Positions 27,060-35,820 are shown, counted from the stretch's first letter. The stretch: 52,299 bases of DNA from Candidatus Pelagibacter sp. (GCA_013823725.1 PNMQ01000003.1:1-52299), one strand, 5' to 3'. The notes: generated by a model from the sequence alone, not told the origin. Translations and numbers: made by a program.

Positions 27060-29513
27060 ATGAAAGATAAAATTAAAAATTCATATAAGATAAAGCTTCT
27101 TTCTCAAATTGCTTTTTCATCCTTTGTTTTATCTTATATTATAGCTTCTGAAGCATATGCTGAAGGAAGTCCACAAGAACCTCCGTACTCAATTTTTTCA
27201 CAAAATCTAGCCGATCCAACAGGTGGAGAACCTATCTATCTTTCTTCAAATGTGCAATCAGCAGGACAAATCAGTGACGGTGGTTTTTCCCCACAAGAAT
27301 CAGCTGCAGTGGTGGCTGCAACAACAGATTCTAATGCAGCTGTAAAAGCAGCAGTCGTATCTCAAGTGCAATCTAATGAAACAATTCCAGCTGTAACAAC
27401 AACTTCTACAGTTTCTACGATAGCTTCTGATCCTGCTACAGTAACAAATACTCCAGTTACTAATACCAACATAACTCCACAAGCAGCAGTTGTATTGGCT
27501 GCTGCAACAGATTCTAATGCGGCCGTAAAAGCAGCAGTCGTATCCCAAGCACAAGCAAATGGAACAGTTTCTCCTGTAGCGACTACGATTTCTTCTGATC
27601 CTGCCGCAACTACAACGGCTACAGTTGCTCCAGTTACTAATACCAATGTAACTCCACAAGCAGCAGTTGTAGTGGCTGCTGCAACAGATTCTAATGCGGC
27701 CGTAAAAGCAGCAGTCGTATCCCAAGCACAAGCAAATGGAATAGTGCCTCCCGTTGCAACGACAACAACTGCTCCGGTTACAACTGCGATTTCTTCGTCA
27801 ACAGCTGTTACGCCTGTAACAACAATTGCACCGGACCCTGCAGCAGTTACAACAACTTCTACTTCTACTGCAACTCTGACACCTGCAAGCACTCCAGTTA
27901 CGACTGCCCCAGATCCAACAGCAACAACAACTGATATTTTAAAACCATTGGTCAAAGTTCCAGTTGCTTTAGAAATAACAAAAACACCAGATGAAATTAA
28001 AAAACAAATCAACAAACTAACAGTTGAAAATTCATTGAGTCGTCAAGAAATTGTTACATTACGTCAAGATTTGATGAAATCTATAGCTGCGGAAAATTAT
28101 TATCGTGAAGCTAATATGGTTAATGCAGATAAATTATTAATGCAACGAAAGATTTTAGAGGAAGAAAGAGCAGCAGAAAAGGCAAAAGAAGATGCTGAAA
28201 AACTAAAGAAAAAATCTAAGAAGAAAAAAGGCAAAAAAGGAAAAAAATCTAAGAAGAAAAACGCATACAATGGGTATGGTTATGGCTATGGATCATCACC
28301 ATACGGTAATATGTATGGTTATTATGGATCTAATGCCTATGGTTATCCTTATGGTGGTTATAATAATCCATATTCTTCTATGGCTGGTGGATATGGTTAT
28401 TCTGCCTATGGAAATATGAATGTCAATCCTTACTATGGCTACTCTTCAAATGGTTACACCAACCCTGGAATGAGCGGATCCTTTGATATTAATATAAATA
28501 CTGTGGGTGGTTACGGTTCAATGGGCGGTTATGATTCGATGAATGGGTACGGTCAAATGAGTGGTTATGGTTCGATGAACGGAACCGGTCAAATGGGTGG
28601 TTACGATTCGATGAGTGGATATGGTCAAATGGGTGGTTATGGTTCGATGAACGGAACTGGTCAAATGGGTGGTTATGGTTCGATGAACGGAACTGGTCAA
28701 ATGGGTGGTTATGGTTCGATGAACGGAACTGGTCAAATGGGTGGTTATGGTTCGATGAATGGAGCTGGTCAAATGGGTGGTTATGGTTCGATGAATGGGG
28801 CTGGTCAGGTTGGTTATGGTTCGATGAACGGAACTGGTCAAATGGGTATCAATTATGGTGTAGGTTACAATACTCAATATAATTCTCAGCAACAAATGAT
28901 CAACGATAAGCAAGAAGTCAACAGACGGTTGATGATTGTAGAACAAAAATTAAATTTGGTTGTACCGTTTAATAGAATGGATAATTTCACATGGAGATTA
29001 CAACAGGCTGAACTAGCTGCTAACGCTTTAGGTACAACAGTAGCAGCTATCCAAGCGTCAACAATCACACAAACAGTTCCTACAAATACTACGGCTGTTG
29101 GTAATCCATCGACAATTTCCTATCAAGCTAATAACAATTTACAACTCAATAAACCTACTACTATAGGTGCTGGAGTAACAGGCAATATATCGGCTACAGG
29201 AGCGCTTACAGCTAATCCTGCCTTAGTTAATAATGTAAATTCATCTATGATGCAAACACAAACCTACCAGATGAATGGCGGTACAAATAACGGTGTATTC
29301 GGAACGGCTGTAAATCCCGTGACTCAGCAAACAAGTGCAACAATGTTACCTTTGTCAACGACTGCAGTTGTTAATACGACTATCAATACTTCTAGTATGT
29401 CTTCCGTCTTTCCAAAGGATTTTATGGCCCGTCTTGGTTTAGTTGAGTATAAAGTTGGATCTTCCATTACTACAGCCCAAAACACAGTTTCATCGAACGT
29501 GGCACAGAAATAG
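27060..29513 (+). CDS. Exported mosaic repeat protein of unknown function
   Basis: I do not recognise this 817-residue protein, but its layout is clear. A signal peptide (1-34, ending in AYA) comes first. Three copies of an Ala/Val-rich motif (TPQAAVVVAAATDSNAAVKA) lie at about 78-108, 139-168 and 198-227, separated by Thr/Pro/Ser-rich linkers. A charged helical segment (about 308-382) leads into a Lys run (380-400, KKKKGKKGKKSKKK). A Gly/Tyr-rich segment covers 404-480. Nearly nine 12-residue GGYGSMNGTGQM repeats fill 489-595. A short coiled-coil-like helix (about 610-650), a Thr/Asn-rich tail and a C-terminal helix finish it. This suggests an extracellular or surface structural protein. It is convergent with dapF. 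Confidence 0.85.
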   Translation: MKDKIKNSYKIKLLSQIAFSSFVLSYIIASEAYAEGSPQEPPYSIFSQNLADPTGGEPIYLSSNVQSAGQISDGGFSPQESAAVVAATTDSNAAVKAAVVSQVQSNETIPAVTTTSTVSTIASDPATVTNTPVTNTNITPQAAVVLAAATDSNAAVKAAVVSQAQANGTVSPVATTISSDPAATTTATVAPVTNTNVTPQAAVVVAAATDSNAAVKAAVVSQAQANGIVPPVATTTTAPVTTAISSSTAVTPVTTIAPDPAAVTTTSTSTATLTPASTPVTTAPDPTATTTDILKPLVKVPVALEITKTPDEIKKQINKLTVENSLSRQEIVTLRQDLMKSIAAENYYREANMVNADKLLMQRKILEEERAAEKAKEDAEKLKKKSKKKKGKKGKKSKKKNAYNGYGYGYGSSPYGNMYGYYGSNAYGYPYGGYNNPYSSMAGGYGYSAYGNMNVNPYYGYSSNGYTNPGMSGSFDININTVGGYGSMGGYDSMNGYGQMSGYGSMNGTGQMGGYDSMSGYGQMGGYGSMNGTGQMGGYGSMNGTGQMGGYGSMNGTGQMGGYGSMNGAGQMGGYGSMNGAGQVGYGSMNGTGQMGINYGVGYNTQYNSQQQMINDKQEVNRRLMIVEQKLNLVVPFNRMDNFTWRLQQAELAANALGTTVAAIQASTITQTVPTNTTAVGNPSTISYQANNNLQLNKPTTIGAGVTGNISATGALTANPALVNNVNSSMMQTQTYQMNGGTNNGVFGTAVNPVTQQTSATMLPLSTTAVVNTTINTSSMSSVFPKDFMARLGLVEYKVGSSITTAQNTVSSNVAQK
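27291..27740 (+). repeat. Three spaced Ala/Val-rich coding repeats
   Basis: Three copies encode nearly the same 30-residue motif, at 27291-27383, 27474-27563 and 27651-27740. The second and third copies, 177 bp apart, are almost identical in DNA over about 56 bp beginning at GCTGCAACAGATTC (27501 and 27678). This points to recent duplication or gene conversion. Confidence 0.85.
28524..28844 (+). repeat. In-frame 36-bp tandem repeat array (8.9 copies)
   Basis: Units of 36 bp begin at 28524, 28560, 28596, 28632, 28668, 28704, 28740 and 28776, with a 33-bp partial unit at 28812. Units 4-6 are identical in DNA, and the outer units carry a few substitutions. Each encodes G-G-Y-G-S-M-N-G-T-G-Q-M or a variant. 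There are no spacers, so it is a coding minisatellite and not a CRISPR array. Confidence 0.95.
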
Positions 29514-29518
29514 CAACA

Positions 29519-29544
29519 TGACATTTTAAGGGTATAAAATGTCA
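29519..29544. terminator. Hairpin between the repeat-protein gene and dapF
   Basis: TGACATTTTA (29519-29528) and TAAAATGTCA (29535-29544) form a perfect 10-bp stem with a 6-base loop, and the arm includes the dapF stop codon. It sits between two converging genes. Neither strand has a strong U-run after it, so termination is likely but not certain. Confidence 0.5.
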
Positions 29545-30341
29545 CCCTCAAAAACAAAACTGGCTTCAGCTTCTTGAATAATCAAGTTGTTGATACGTTG
29601 TGATTGGGTAATCCCACCTTTTTGAAAAATTGAAACTTTGGATTTACATAGATTTGTGTATAATTGAAGTGCGCATTCAAAGACTGCAAGTGCAGCAGTG
29701 CCACATGCTAAAGTTGGACCAACACCTCTTTCATAAACAGATAGATATATCTGAGTATTATCATGAATATCAAATTTTACAAAACTAACGTTAACTCTGT
29801 TTGGGAATAAAGAATGGCTTTCTAGAAGTTTTCCATAATCACTTCTTATGGTATCTAGATCTGCATGTTCATTAATAAAAAGAATAAGGTGTGGATTACC
29901 GCAATCGACATAAAAAATATGTTTAAAATCAGGGGACAATTGCTGGATGTTTTGCAAACCACAAAGATCAAGAATTTTGGGTCTAACCCAGTTTAGTAAG
30001 ACTTGATTCTGTAAAACAGAAGCGTGAATAGTATTCGCTTTAGTTTGAATGGTGATAGGGTTTTGCTGCGATTTCATGTTCCATAATAATGCTAATGCCC
30101 GAGTCCCATTACCACAGCTTGGCGAAAAACTACCATCTTGGTTATAAAAATCAACATTTATCACAGACTTTTCGTGATCATAAGCATATAAAATGAACTG
30201 GTCAAAACCAATGCCACGATTACGATCACCCCATTTTTGAATAATTTCCGTATTATAAGAGAGAGGATATACTTCTCTATCAATAAGAACGAAATCATTA
30301 CCTAAAGAGTGCATTTTAGAAAATTTAATCGTTTTATTCAT
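29526..30341 (-). CDS. dapF: Diaminopimelate epimerase
   Basis: This enzyme interconverts LL- and meso-diaminopimelate, the peptidoglycan cross-linking residue and lysine precursor. It is 271 residues. The two catalytic cysteines are Cys76 in SFSPSCGNGTRA and Cys213 in GPTLACGTAALAV. The start is MHSLGNDF-like (SKMHSLGNDFVLID). It overlaps the upstream YceD-like gene by 8 bp and is the last gene of the gltX-to-dapF operon. With murE and murF in the window it shows that a DAP-type peptidoglycan pathway is kept. Confidence 0.97.
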   Translation of the reverse strand: MNKTIKFSKMHSLGNDFVLIDREVYPLSYNTEIIQKWGDRNRGIGFDQFILYAYDHEKSVINVDFYNQDGSFSPSCGNGTRALALLWNMKSQQNPITIQTKANTIHASVLQNQVLLNWVRPKILDLCGLQNIQQLSPDFKHIFYVDCGNPHLILFINEHADLDTIRSDYGKLLESHSLFPNRVNVSFVKFDIHDNTQIYLSVYERGVGPTLACGTAALAVFECALQLYTNLCKSKVSIFQKGGITQSQRINNLIIQEAEASFVFEGDILYP

Positions 30342-30837
30342 CTTTAATATTTTTTAAAATAGAGAAGGGATTATGAGTTGCTTCTACTTTACTATTTTCT
30401 AATATAATTTCCATTTCTGCATATTTTTCATCAATCATAATAATTAAATATTGGGTGGCAATTTCACCAACATCAACATTTCCATCGTCGGTATATTCAA
30501 TGTCTTCTAGGAAATCATCGTCTGCTAAAGAAAGGCTAGAGTGAAGAACCTTGGTTTTAAAAGTTTCTTCAATGTCAAAAACATCTGATTTAGAATTTTC
30601 CCATTGTGCGATAATAACACCGTCAATATCAAAATCGATAAGGTCTTTTTCTACGCGTTGAATGTTGAGTAGAAGTTTGAACGTATGAACTATTTTAACA
30701 TCCAAACGTTTTGCTAAATCTTTTTTTTCATGTTCTTCTAAATGAAATTCAAGTTTAGATTCTTTGTCTAACCACTCATTGAGTTTAATAATTCTAGAAA
30801 ATTCAGTTTGATTTTTTTGTGGAGGAAGTTTTGTCAT
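30334..30837 (-). CDS. DUF177/YceD-family protein
   Basis: This acidic protein of 167 residues matches the alphaproteobacterial DUF177 (YceD) layout: N-terminal EFSRIIKLNEWLDKESKLEFHLEEHEKKDLAKRLDV, a middle beta region, then DVGEIATQYLIIMID and the C-terminal NPFSILKNIKD. Family members have been linked to rRNA and ribosome accumulation. The usual Q-C-V-V-T segment is replaced by AQWENSKSD, so the conserved cysteine is lost. It overlaps dapF by 8 bp and meets the MFS gene stop at one base. Confidence 0.75.
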   Translation of the reverse strand: MTKLPPQKNQTEFSRIIKLNEWLDKESKLEFHLEEHEKKDLAKRLDVKIVHTFKLLLNIQRVEKDLIDFDIDGVIIAQWENSKSDVFDIEETFKTKVLHSSLSLADDDFLEDIEYTDDGNVDVGEIATQYLIIMIDEKYAEMEIILENSKVEATHNPFSILKNIKDE

Positions 30838-32123
30838 TATTTTTTCTCTTCTATGTTAATGTGTGTGAAATGGAGAGCTACAAAAGTTATGAATGCAGCT
30901 AATGTTATATAAATTCCAGGTGCAATTTTAGACCCTGTGTACATCACTAAAAAAGATAAAACTAAGGGAGCAGAGCCGCCAAATACTGGGCCTGAAATAC
31001 TGCCTGCTATATTAATGCCTGTGTTTCTAATGTTCATAGGAAATACTTCAGACATTAATGCTGGAAGGGGGCCAGAAAATACACCAGCCATAATTGCAAA
31101 GCATGTCTGAAGCATGAATACTGTCAGGAACGACTGAGTTTTAGTGATGAAGTAAAAAATGGGAATAGTTGTTAAAAGAAAGGCTAAAGCAGATATTTTC
31201 ATCAGTTTAATCCTACCAATAGCATCTGAATACCAGGCAGATATCAAAACCGCAACAGCTACTAAAATCATGTGAAACGAATTCATTGCAAAAATTTTAC
31301 TTTTACCAAAACCAAGATTGTCTGTATAAAAACTCATCATATAAACAAAGAGGATATAGAAACTTAAATCGTGCAAGATGATCACACACACAAGGTTGAT
31401 AATGGTATTTTTATGAAATGATAGACGAGAAGATAGCGATACTTTTGTTTCTGATTTTGCTTTTTCTTGTCTAAATTCTTGTGATTCGGGTAAATTTTTC
31501 CTAAAAAACAAACCCAATATTAAGGCAAAAATGCCACAAAGGAAAGGAAGTCTAAATCCATAGTGATTCATGAAATGTGGACTTGAAAAAATTTCCAATA
31601 GCGTTGCTGTAGTAGATCCTAAAAATAAACCAATCAAAACACCTAAGAAAGATAGACTGGATAAAAATCCCTTTTTATGAGGAAGACTTTGTTCAAAAAT
31701 ATAAGTCAAAGACCCACCATAGTTTCCCCCCATAGAAACACCCTGAACAACTCTAAGAAAAATAAGGATAACAGAAGCACTCATACCAATTTGTTTATAA
31801 GAGGGCAAAATACCAATCAGAAAGGAAGGAACAGCCATTAAAAGCAAAGTCCAAACGATAACCTGTTTTCGGCCATATTTATCACTGATATAACCAAAAA
31901 TGAGACCGCCTATTGGGCGTGCTAAGTATCCGGCAAAAAAAGTCCCATAAGCAAATAGGGTTGAATCGTTCCCATTTTGTGGAAAAAATGTTTGACCAAT
32001 TTGTGATGCAAAAAAACCAAAAATGGAAAATTGAAACCATTCAAAAATATTTCCCATCATTCCTTTTATAATAGCTGAAAAATTATATTTTTTATCATAT
32101 TGTTTTTTATTTGCAGAAGTCAT
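30837..32123 (-). CDS. MFS transporter of the metabolite:H+ symporter (ProP-like) family
   Basis: This inner-membrane secondary transporter has 428 residues and about twelve membrane helices. The MFS motif A between helices 2 and 3 is GYISDKYGRKQVI. The N-terminus NIFEWFQFSIFGFFASQIGQTFFP and the segment RVVQGVSMGGNYGGSLTYIFE are typical of the MHS subfamily, which imports osmolytes such as proline/betaine or dicarboxylates. The substrate is not determinable. It begins 5 bp after the hflX stop in a tight operon. Confidence 0.93.
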   Translation of the reverse strand: MTSANKKQYDKKYNFSAIIKGMMGNIFEWFQFSIFGFFASQIGQTFFPQNGNDSTLFAYGTFFAGYLARPIGGLIFGYISDKYGRKQVIVWTLLLMAVPSFLIGILPSYKQIGMSASVILIFLRVVQGVSMGGNYGGSLTYIFEQSLPHKKGFLSSLSFLGVLIGLFLGSTTATLLEIFSSPHFMNHYGFRLPFLCGIFALILGLFFRKNLPESQEFRQEKAKSETKVSLSSRLSFHKNTIINLVCVIILHDLSFYILFVYMMSFYTDNLGFGKSKIFAMNSFHMILVAVAVLISAWYSDAIGRIKLMKISALAFLLTTIPIFYFITKTQSFLTVFMLQTCFAIMAGVFSGPLPALMSEVFPMNIRNTGINIAGSISGPVFGGSAPLVLSFLVMYTGSKIAPGIYITLAAFITFVALHFTHINIEEKK

Positions 32124-32128
32124 GAATA

Positions 32129-33370
32129 CTAATGGTCCTTTAACGGTGTTGGTTCTTCTAAATATTGATCATAGTAAGTATCAGAAATATGAGGTGGAAA
32201 TAAACCTTCAATATGTTTTAATAATGAAGGAATTCCTTTGCCGTCTAAACTGGAAATGCAAAATTTATGTTCACTCATATCACAAATATTGGCAAAATAT
32301 CTTTGTTGTTCATCATCCAAAAGATCAAATTTATTGTATACTTCTAAAATAGTTTGTGTGTTTTCGAAAGCATAACTCTCTCTTAAGCTTTTTAAAACTG
32401 TATAAACATCTTGTCTTTGTGTTTCATAATGCGCTGATGAAGCATCGATAACATGAATAAGAACATCAGCATACAGTGTTTCTTCTAAAGTAGCCCTAAA
32501 TGCAGCAATTAATTCTGTTGGAAGATCAGAAATAAATCCTACGGTATCTGCTAGTAGAATTTTTCTATTATTTTTTAATACAACTTGCCCTAATGTTGTA
32601 TCAAGTGTTGCAAAAAGCATGTTTTGAGAAAGCACTTTATCTTTAGTAATTTTATTGAAAAACATAGATTTTCCAGCATTGGTATATCCTACTAAAGCAA
32701 TGGTTGGAAGCTGATTTTTTTCTCTGTGTTTGCGGTGCAATTCTCGTGTTTTTTTAACCTGGGCTAAGTCTTTTTTTACGCGTATGAGTTTAGTATCTAA
32801 CATACGGCGATCCAATTCTTTCTGGCTTTCTCCAGGACCACCAATGAATCCACCGCCACCTCTTTGTCTTTCAAGATGCGACCATGCTTTTACTAAACGG
32901 CTGCGTTGATGATGAAGGTGTGCTAATTCTACTTGCAACTTTCCTTCATTGGTACGAGCCCTCAGTGCAAAGATTTCAATGATGATGCCTGTCCTATCAA
33001 TGACTTTGGTATTGAGGTATTTTTCTAAATTTCTTTGATGTACAGGCGTAAGGTGGGCATCAAAGTAAACAAGATCTATTTTTTGTGATTGAACACTTTC
33101 CTTAATTTCATCCAAATTACCTTTGCCTATGTAAAGTGATGGACTAAGGTTCTTCATTTTAATATTTTTGGATTCAACAATATTTAAATTTAATGCCTCG
33201 CATAATCCAATCGCTTCGTACAATTTATCATCGATGGATCTAACATTTTCATCATAAGTTCTTTGGTTTACCACATTTACGACAAAACATTTAACTTGTG
33301 TTGGGGTCCTATCAATAGATTCGGGAGGACCTTTTTTTTCTAAAGCGGCTTGTTCTAAATAATCTAACAT
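32129..33370 (-). CDS. hflX: Ribosome-associated GTPase HflX
   Basis: HflX binds and splits stalled ribosomes. It is 413 residues. The N-terminal HflX domain ends with the Gly-rich loop RQRGGGGFIGGPGESQKELDRR. The GTPase motifs are GYTNAGKS (G1), FATLDTT (G2), LLADTVGFI (G3) and YNKFD (G4). The C-terminal extension ends near residue 413, as is usual. It lies between the TatB-like gene (14 bp) and the MFS gene (5 bp). Hfq, its common neighbour, is not present. Confidence 0.96.
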   Translation of the reverse strand: MLDYLEQAALEKKGPPESIDRTPTQVKCFVVNVVNQRTYDENVRSIDDKLYEAIGLCEALNLNIVESKNIKMKNLSPSLYIGKGNLDEIKESVQSQKIDLVYFDAHLTPVHQRNLEKYLNTKVIDRTGIIIEIFALRARTNEGKLQVELAHLHHQRSRLVKAWSHLERQRGGGGFIGGPGESQKELDRRMLDTKLIRVKKDLAQVKKTRELHRKHREKNQLPTIALVGYTNAGKSMFFNKITKDKVLSQNMLFATLDTTLGQVVLKNNRKILLADTVGFISDLPTELIAAFRATLEETLYADVLIHVIDASSAHYETQRQDVYTVLKSLRESYAFENTQTILEVYNKFDLLDDEQQRYFANICDMSEHKFCISSLDGKGIPSLLKHIEGLFPPHISDTYYDQYLEEPTPLKDH

Positions 33371-33384
33371 TAATTTTGTAATCC

Positions 33385-33678
33385 TTAATTTTTTATAGAG
33401 ACAGAAATTTCATGTCGTGAAAATAGAATAGGGGGGTTAGTCACAAAACAGGGTAAGTTCGTAGATAAGTCATAAGATATTGAGGATGAATTTTTGTGAA
33501 GATTTTTTTTCTTCATAGAAACGAATTCCATGTATTCAAACCATTCTTTTTTGTAGGCATTGATTACGGCATAATAGTGACCTGCTTTGGTCATAATGTT
33601 AACCCAATCTTTAGGCCTTAATACAATTATTGCAAAAGTTAAAATAACAATCCACAAAGATAAATCAATATCAAACAA
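33385..33678 (-). CDS. TatB-like small membrane protein
   Basis: This 97-residue protein has one N-terminal membrane helix followed by a basic amphipathic helix. The first 45 residues (MFDIDLSLWIVILTFAIIVLRPKDW) resemble TatB, whose typical start is MFDIGFSELL...VVLGPKDLP. The conserved Gly-Pro hinge is Arg-Pro here. The C-terminus is short, basic and Ser-rich, without a recognisable domain. No tatA or tatC is in the window. It lies between tmk (6 bp) and hflX (14 bp), so it belongs to the operon. Twin-arginine translocation is plausible but unproven. Confidence 0.6.
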   Translation of the reverse strand: MFDIDLSLWIVILTFAIIVLRPKDWVNIMTKAGHYYAVINAYKKEWFEYMEFVSMKKKNLHKNSSSISYDLSTNLPCFVTNPPILFSRHEISVSIKN

Positions 33679-33684
33679 TGATTT

Positions 33685-34344
33685 CTAACATCCCCATGTT
33701 TTTTTTATATCTTCTATAATAATAGCGTGAACTTGGTCTTCAGACAAGCTTGCATCAACTACACAAAACCTTTTGGGGTCTTGTCCAATTATTTTGTGAA
33801 AGCCTTTATATATTTTGTGGTGAAAATCCAAATCTAAATCCTCGAAACGATCTTCTTTAGACGAGCTTTGTTCTAATCTTCTTTTGGATCTTTTTAATCC
33901 AATTTCGGGTTGGATATCTAAAAAGTAAGTCCTGTCTGGCTTAATATCAATTTTGAGCTGTTGATGTAACGAATGAATTAAATCAATAGCCATTCCACGT
34001 GCGTATCCTTGATAAGCATAAGTTGAATCGGAAAATCTGTCACAAATAACATGAATGCCATTGAGCAGTGATGGTTGAATTATGTTCTTGAGATGCTCTA
34101 TTCGAGATCCTAAAAGAAGCAGTAATTCTGTAAACGGTTGCCATTCATTTTCTTGCGATTTAACAATAAGGTCTCTTAATATTTCCGCACTAGGACACCC
34201 ACCAGGCTCTCTTGTTTGTATGAATTTTAAAGACGAAGAAGTGGTTAAGTAATCAACAAGCCTTTTAATTTGCGTTGATTTTCCACATCCTTCACCGCCT
34301 TCAAATGTTATAAAAAAAACTTTGTCTTGTGTTGAATGGGTCAT
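33685..34344 (-). CDS. tmk: Thymidylate kinase
   Basis: This enzyme phosphorylates dTMP to dTDP. The P-loop is FEGGEGCGKSTQ at about 14-25. The signature is VICDRFSDSTYAYQGYARG, and the LID region has SKRRLEQSSSKEDRFE. The length is 219 residues. It overlaps gltX by 4 bp (ATGA coupling). The clamp-loader gene holB, often its partner, is about 10 kb away beside prfB. Confidence 0.97.
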   Translation of the reverse strand: MTHSTQDKVFFITFEGGEGCGKSTQIKRLVDYLTTSSSLKFIQTREPGGCPSAEILRDLIVKSQENEWQPFTELLLLLGSRIEHLKNIIQPSLLNGIHVICDRFSDSTYAYQGYARGMAIDLIHSLHQQLKIDIKPDRTYFLDIQPEIGLKRSKRRLEQSSSKEDRFEDLDLDFHHKIYKGFHKIIGQDPKRFCVVDASLSEDQVHAIIIEDIKKTWGC

Positions 34345-35678
34345 AAAACAGCGTGGAGTCTTTTTTTAACTTTATCTAAACCTAAAGTTAAAATAATATT
34401 TTTCATCTCCGGTCCATGAGACAATCCTGTTAGAGCTATTCTTAAAGGCATGAAAAGTTGCTTTCCCATACGCATTGTTTCTTTTTTTAATAAAGATGTC
34501 CATAAAGACCATGTTTCAATATTCCAAGGTTCTTCAGGTAATAATTCAAGAGCTTGTTTATAAAATTCTTTATCAGCTTGATCTGTAATCGAAGTGGTGA
34601 AAGTATCTGAAAATATGTTAACCCACTGATCAATGTCGCCGAGAACGTTAAGATCTGATTTTACAAGGTCCCATTGTTGTTCTTGAATTTCAACAGGTAA
34701 TCGATCTTTGATAAAGGAATAGGGGGCTCCATTGATTAATTTTTTTTCTAAAATTTTTAACTGGTCTTCGTCAAAATGCGGTGGATTCCTACTAAAAATA
34801 GAAAAATCAAACTGTTCAGATAGTGTATGTAAGTCGTAAAAAGGTTCTACAGGTTGAGAAGTTCCAAGACGTGCGAGCATTGAATTAACAGTCATAGCGT
34901 TGATACCGCTTTCTCGCATGCTTTTTAAACCTAAACTGCCTAAACGTTTGGATAATGCCTGACCATCTTTTCCAACAAACAAAGAAAAATGTGCAAATTG
35001 AATGGAACATGGTTGTTGGGTTATGGCTTCAAAAAGTTGAATCTGAACGGCTGTATTGGTTACATGATCTTCTCCACGAACAACATGAGTGATTTGTGTA
35101 TCAATATCATCGACGACAGACGCAAAAGTGTATAAAAAAACGCCATCCTGTCTTATCAAAACGGGATCGCTCAATTTACACCCATCAAATGAAACGTCAC
35201 CTCTGATCAAATCTTTCCAAACAATTTGCTTATTGTTTAATTTGAATCTCCAATGAGGTTTTTCACCTTTTGCTAACTTTTCGTTAATTTCTTCTTCTGT
35301 TAATTTTAATGAAGAACGATCGTATATTGGAGGCAATTTTTTTGATAGTAGTTGTTTTCTTTTAAATTCTAATTCGTCATTAGTTTCAAAACATGGGTAT
35401 AAATGTCCATCTTTTACAAGTTGTTCCATGATTTCCGTATAACGGCTAAATCTATCAGATTGTTTGAAGAATTTATCATAAGATAGACCTAACCAGTTGA
35501 TATCCTGAGTAATTGACTCAACATATTCCTCTTTAGATCGGGATTGGTCTGTATCATCCATTCGAAGGAAAAAATCACCCTTATTTTTTTTTGCAAACAA
35601 CCATGGTATCAATGCTGCACGAGCATTTCCAATATGTAAATGTCCTGTAGGACTAGGAGCAAATCTTAAACGAACCAT
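34341..35678 (-). CDS. gltX: Glutamyl-tRNA synthetase
   Basis: This class I aminoacyl-tRNA synthetase has 445 residues. The HIGH motif is in RFAPSPTGHLHIGNARAAL near residues 5-23. The KMSKS equivalent is QALSKRLGS. THVVRGEDHVTNT is the GluRS segment before the connecting domain. Alphaproteobacteria often use GluRS to charge tRNA-Gln as well, with GatCAB repair, and this cannot be decided from sequence here. It leads the gltX-tmk-(TatB-like)-hflX-MFS-yceD-dapF operon. An inverted-repeat element lies about 80 bp upstream. Confidence 0.97.
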   Translation of the reverse strand: MVRLRFAPSPTGHLHIGNARAALIPWLFAKKNKGDFFLRMDDTDQSRSKEEYVESITQDINWLGLSYDKFFKQSDRFSRYTEIMEQLVKDGHLYPCFETNDELEFKRKQLLSKKLPPIYDRSSLKLTEEEINEKLAKGEKPHWRFKLNNKQIVWKDLIRGDVSFDGCKLSDPVLIRQDGVFLYTFASVVDDIDTQITHVVRGEDHVTNTAVQIQLFEAITQQPCSIQFAHFSLFVGKDGQALSKRLGSLGLKSMRESGINAMTVNSMLARLGTSQPVEPFYDLHTLSEQFDFSIFSRNPPHFDEDQLKILEKKLINGAPYSFIKDRLPVEIQEQQWDLVKSDLNVLGDIDQWVNIFSDTFTTSITDQADKEFYKQALELLPEEPWNIETWSLWTSLLKKETMRMGKQLFMPLRIALTGLSHGPEMKNIILTLGLDKVKKRLHAVL

Positions 35679-35757
35679 AGCGATGCCTTGAAATATAAAA
35701 ATTGTTATAAACTTGTCAAATTATATAAACAATAACACAACTTATAAATGAAATCTA

Positions 35758-35820
35758 GGGGATCTCTGAAATCATATAGATAAAGTGGTGGCTACTTACC
35801 CTTTATAGAACGAGATCCCT
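35758..35820. other. Two-stem inverted repeat, candidate structured RNA or gltX leader
   Basis: The outer stem GGGATCTC (35759-35766) pairs perfectly with GAGATCCC (35812-35819). The inner stem ATAAAG (35780-35785) pairs with CTTTAT (35801-35806) and extends through GGT/ACC past a one-base bulge, closing a GGCTACTT loop. It lies between the murF stop and the gltX start, upstream of gltX on the minus strand. It has no clear U-run and no tRNA T-arm. The loop sequence recurs at 39881-39892 (minus strand). Confidence 0.55.

Noticed and set aside
27300-28015. Two long minus-strand frames opposite the Ala/Val repeats
   Set aside because: They arise from the low-complexity Thr/Ala codons of the real gene and show only periodic Cys/Ser/Arg or Val/Ala composition.
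28524-28844. 36-bp repeats considered as a CRISPR array
   Set aside because: The repeats are contiguous with no spacers and stay in frame within a coding sequence.
28518-28946. Long minus-strand frame opposite the 36-bp repeats (142 codons)
   Set aside because: It is a by-product of a repeat whose length is a multiple of three; the translation is a periodic Thr/His/Ile string, and the plus-strand frame has a signal peptide and normal layout.
35758-35820. Considered as a tRNA gene
   Set aside because: It has an acceptor-like stem but no T-arm, no anticodon arm and is only 63 bases long.
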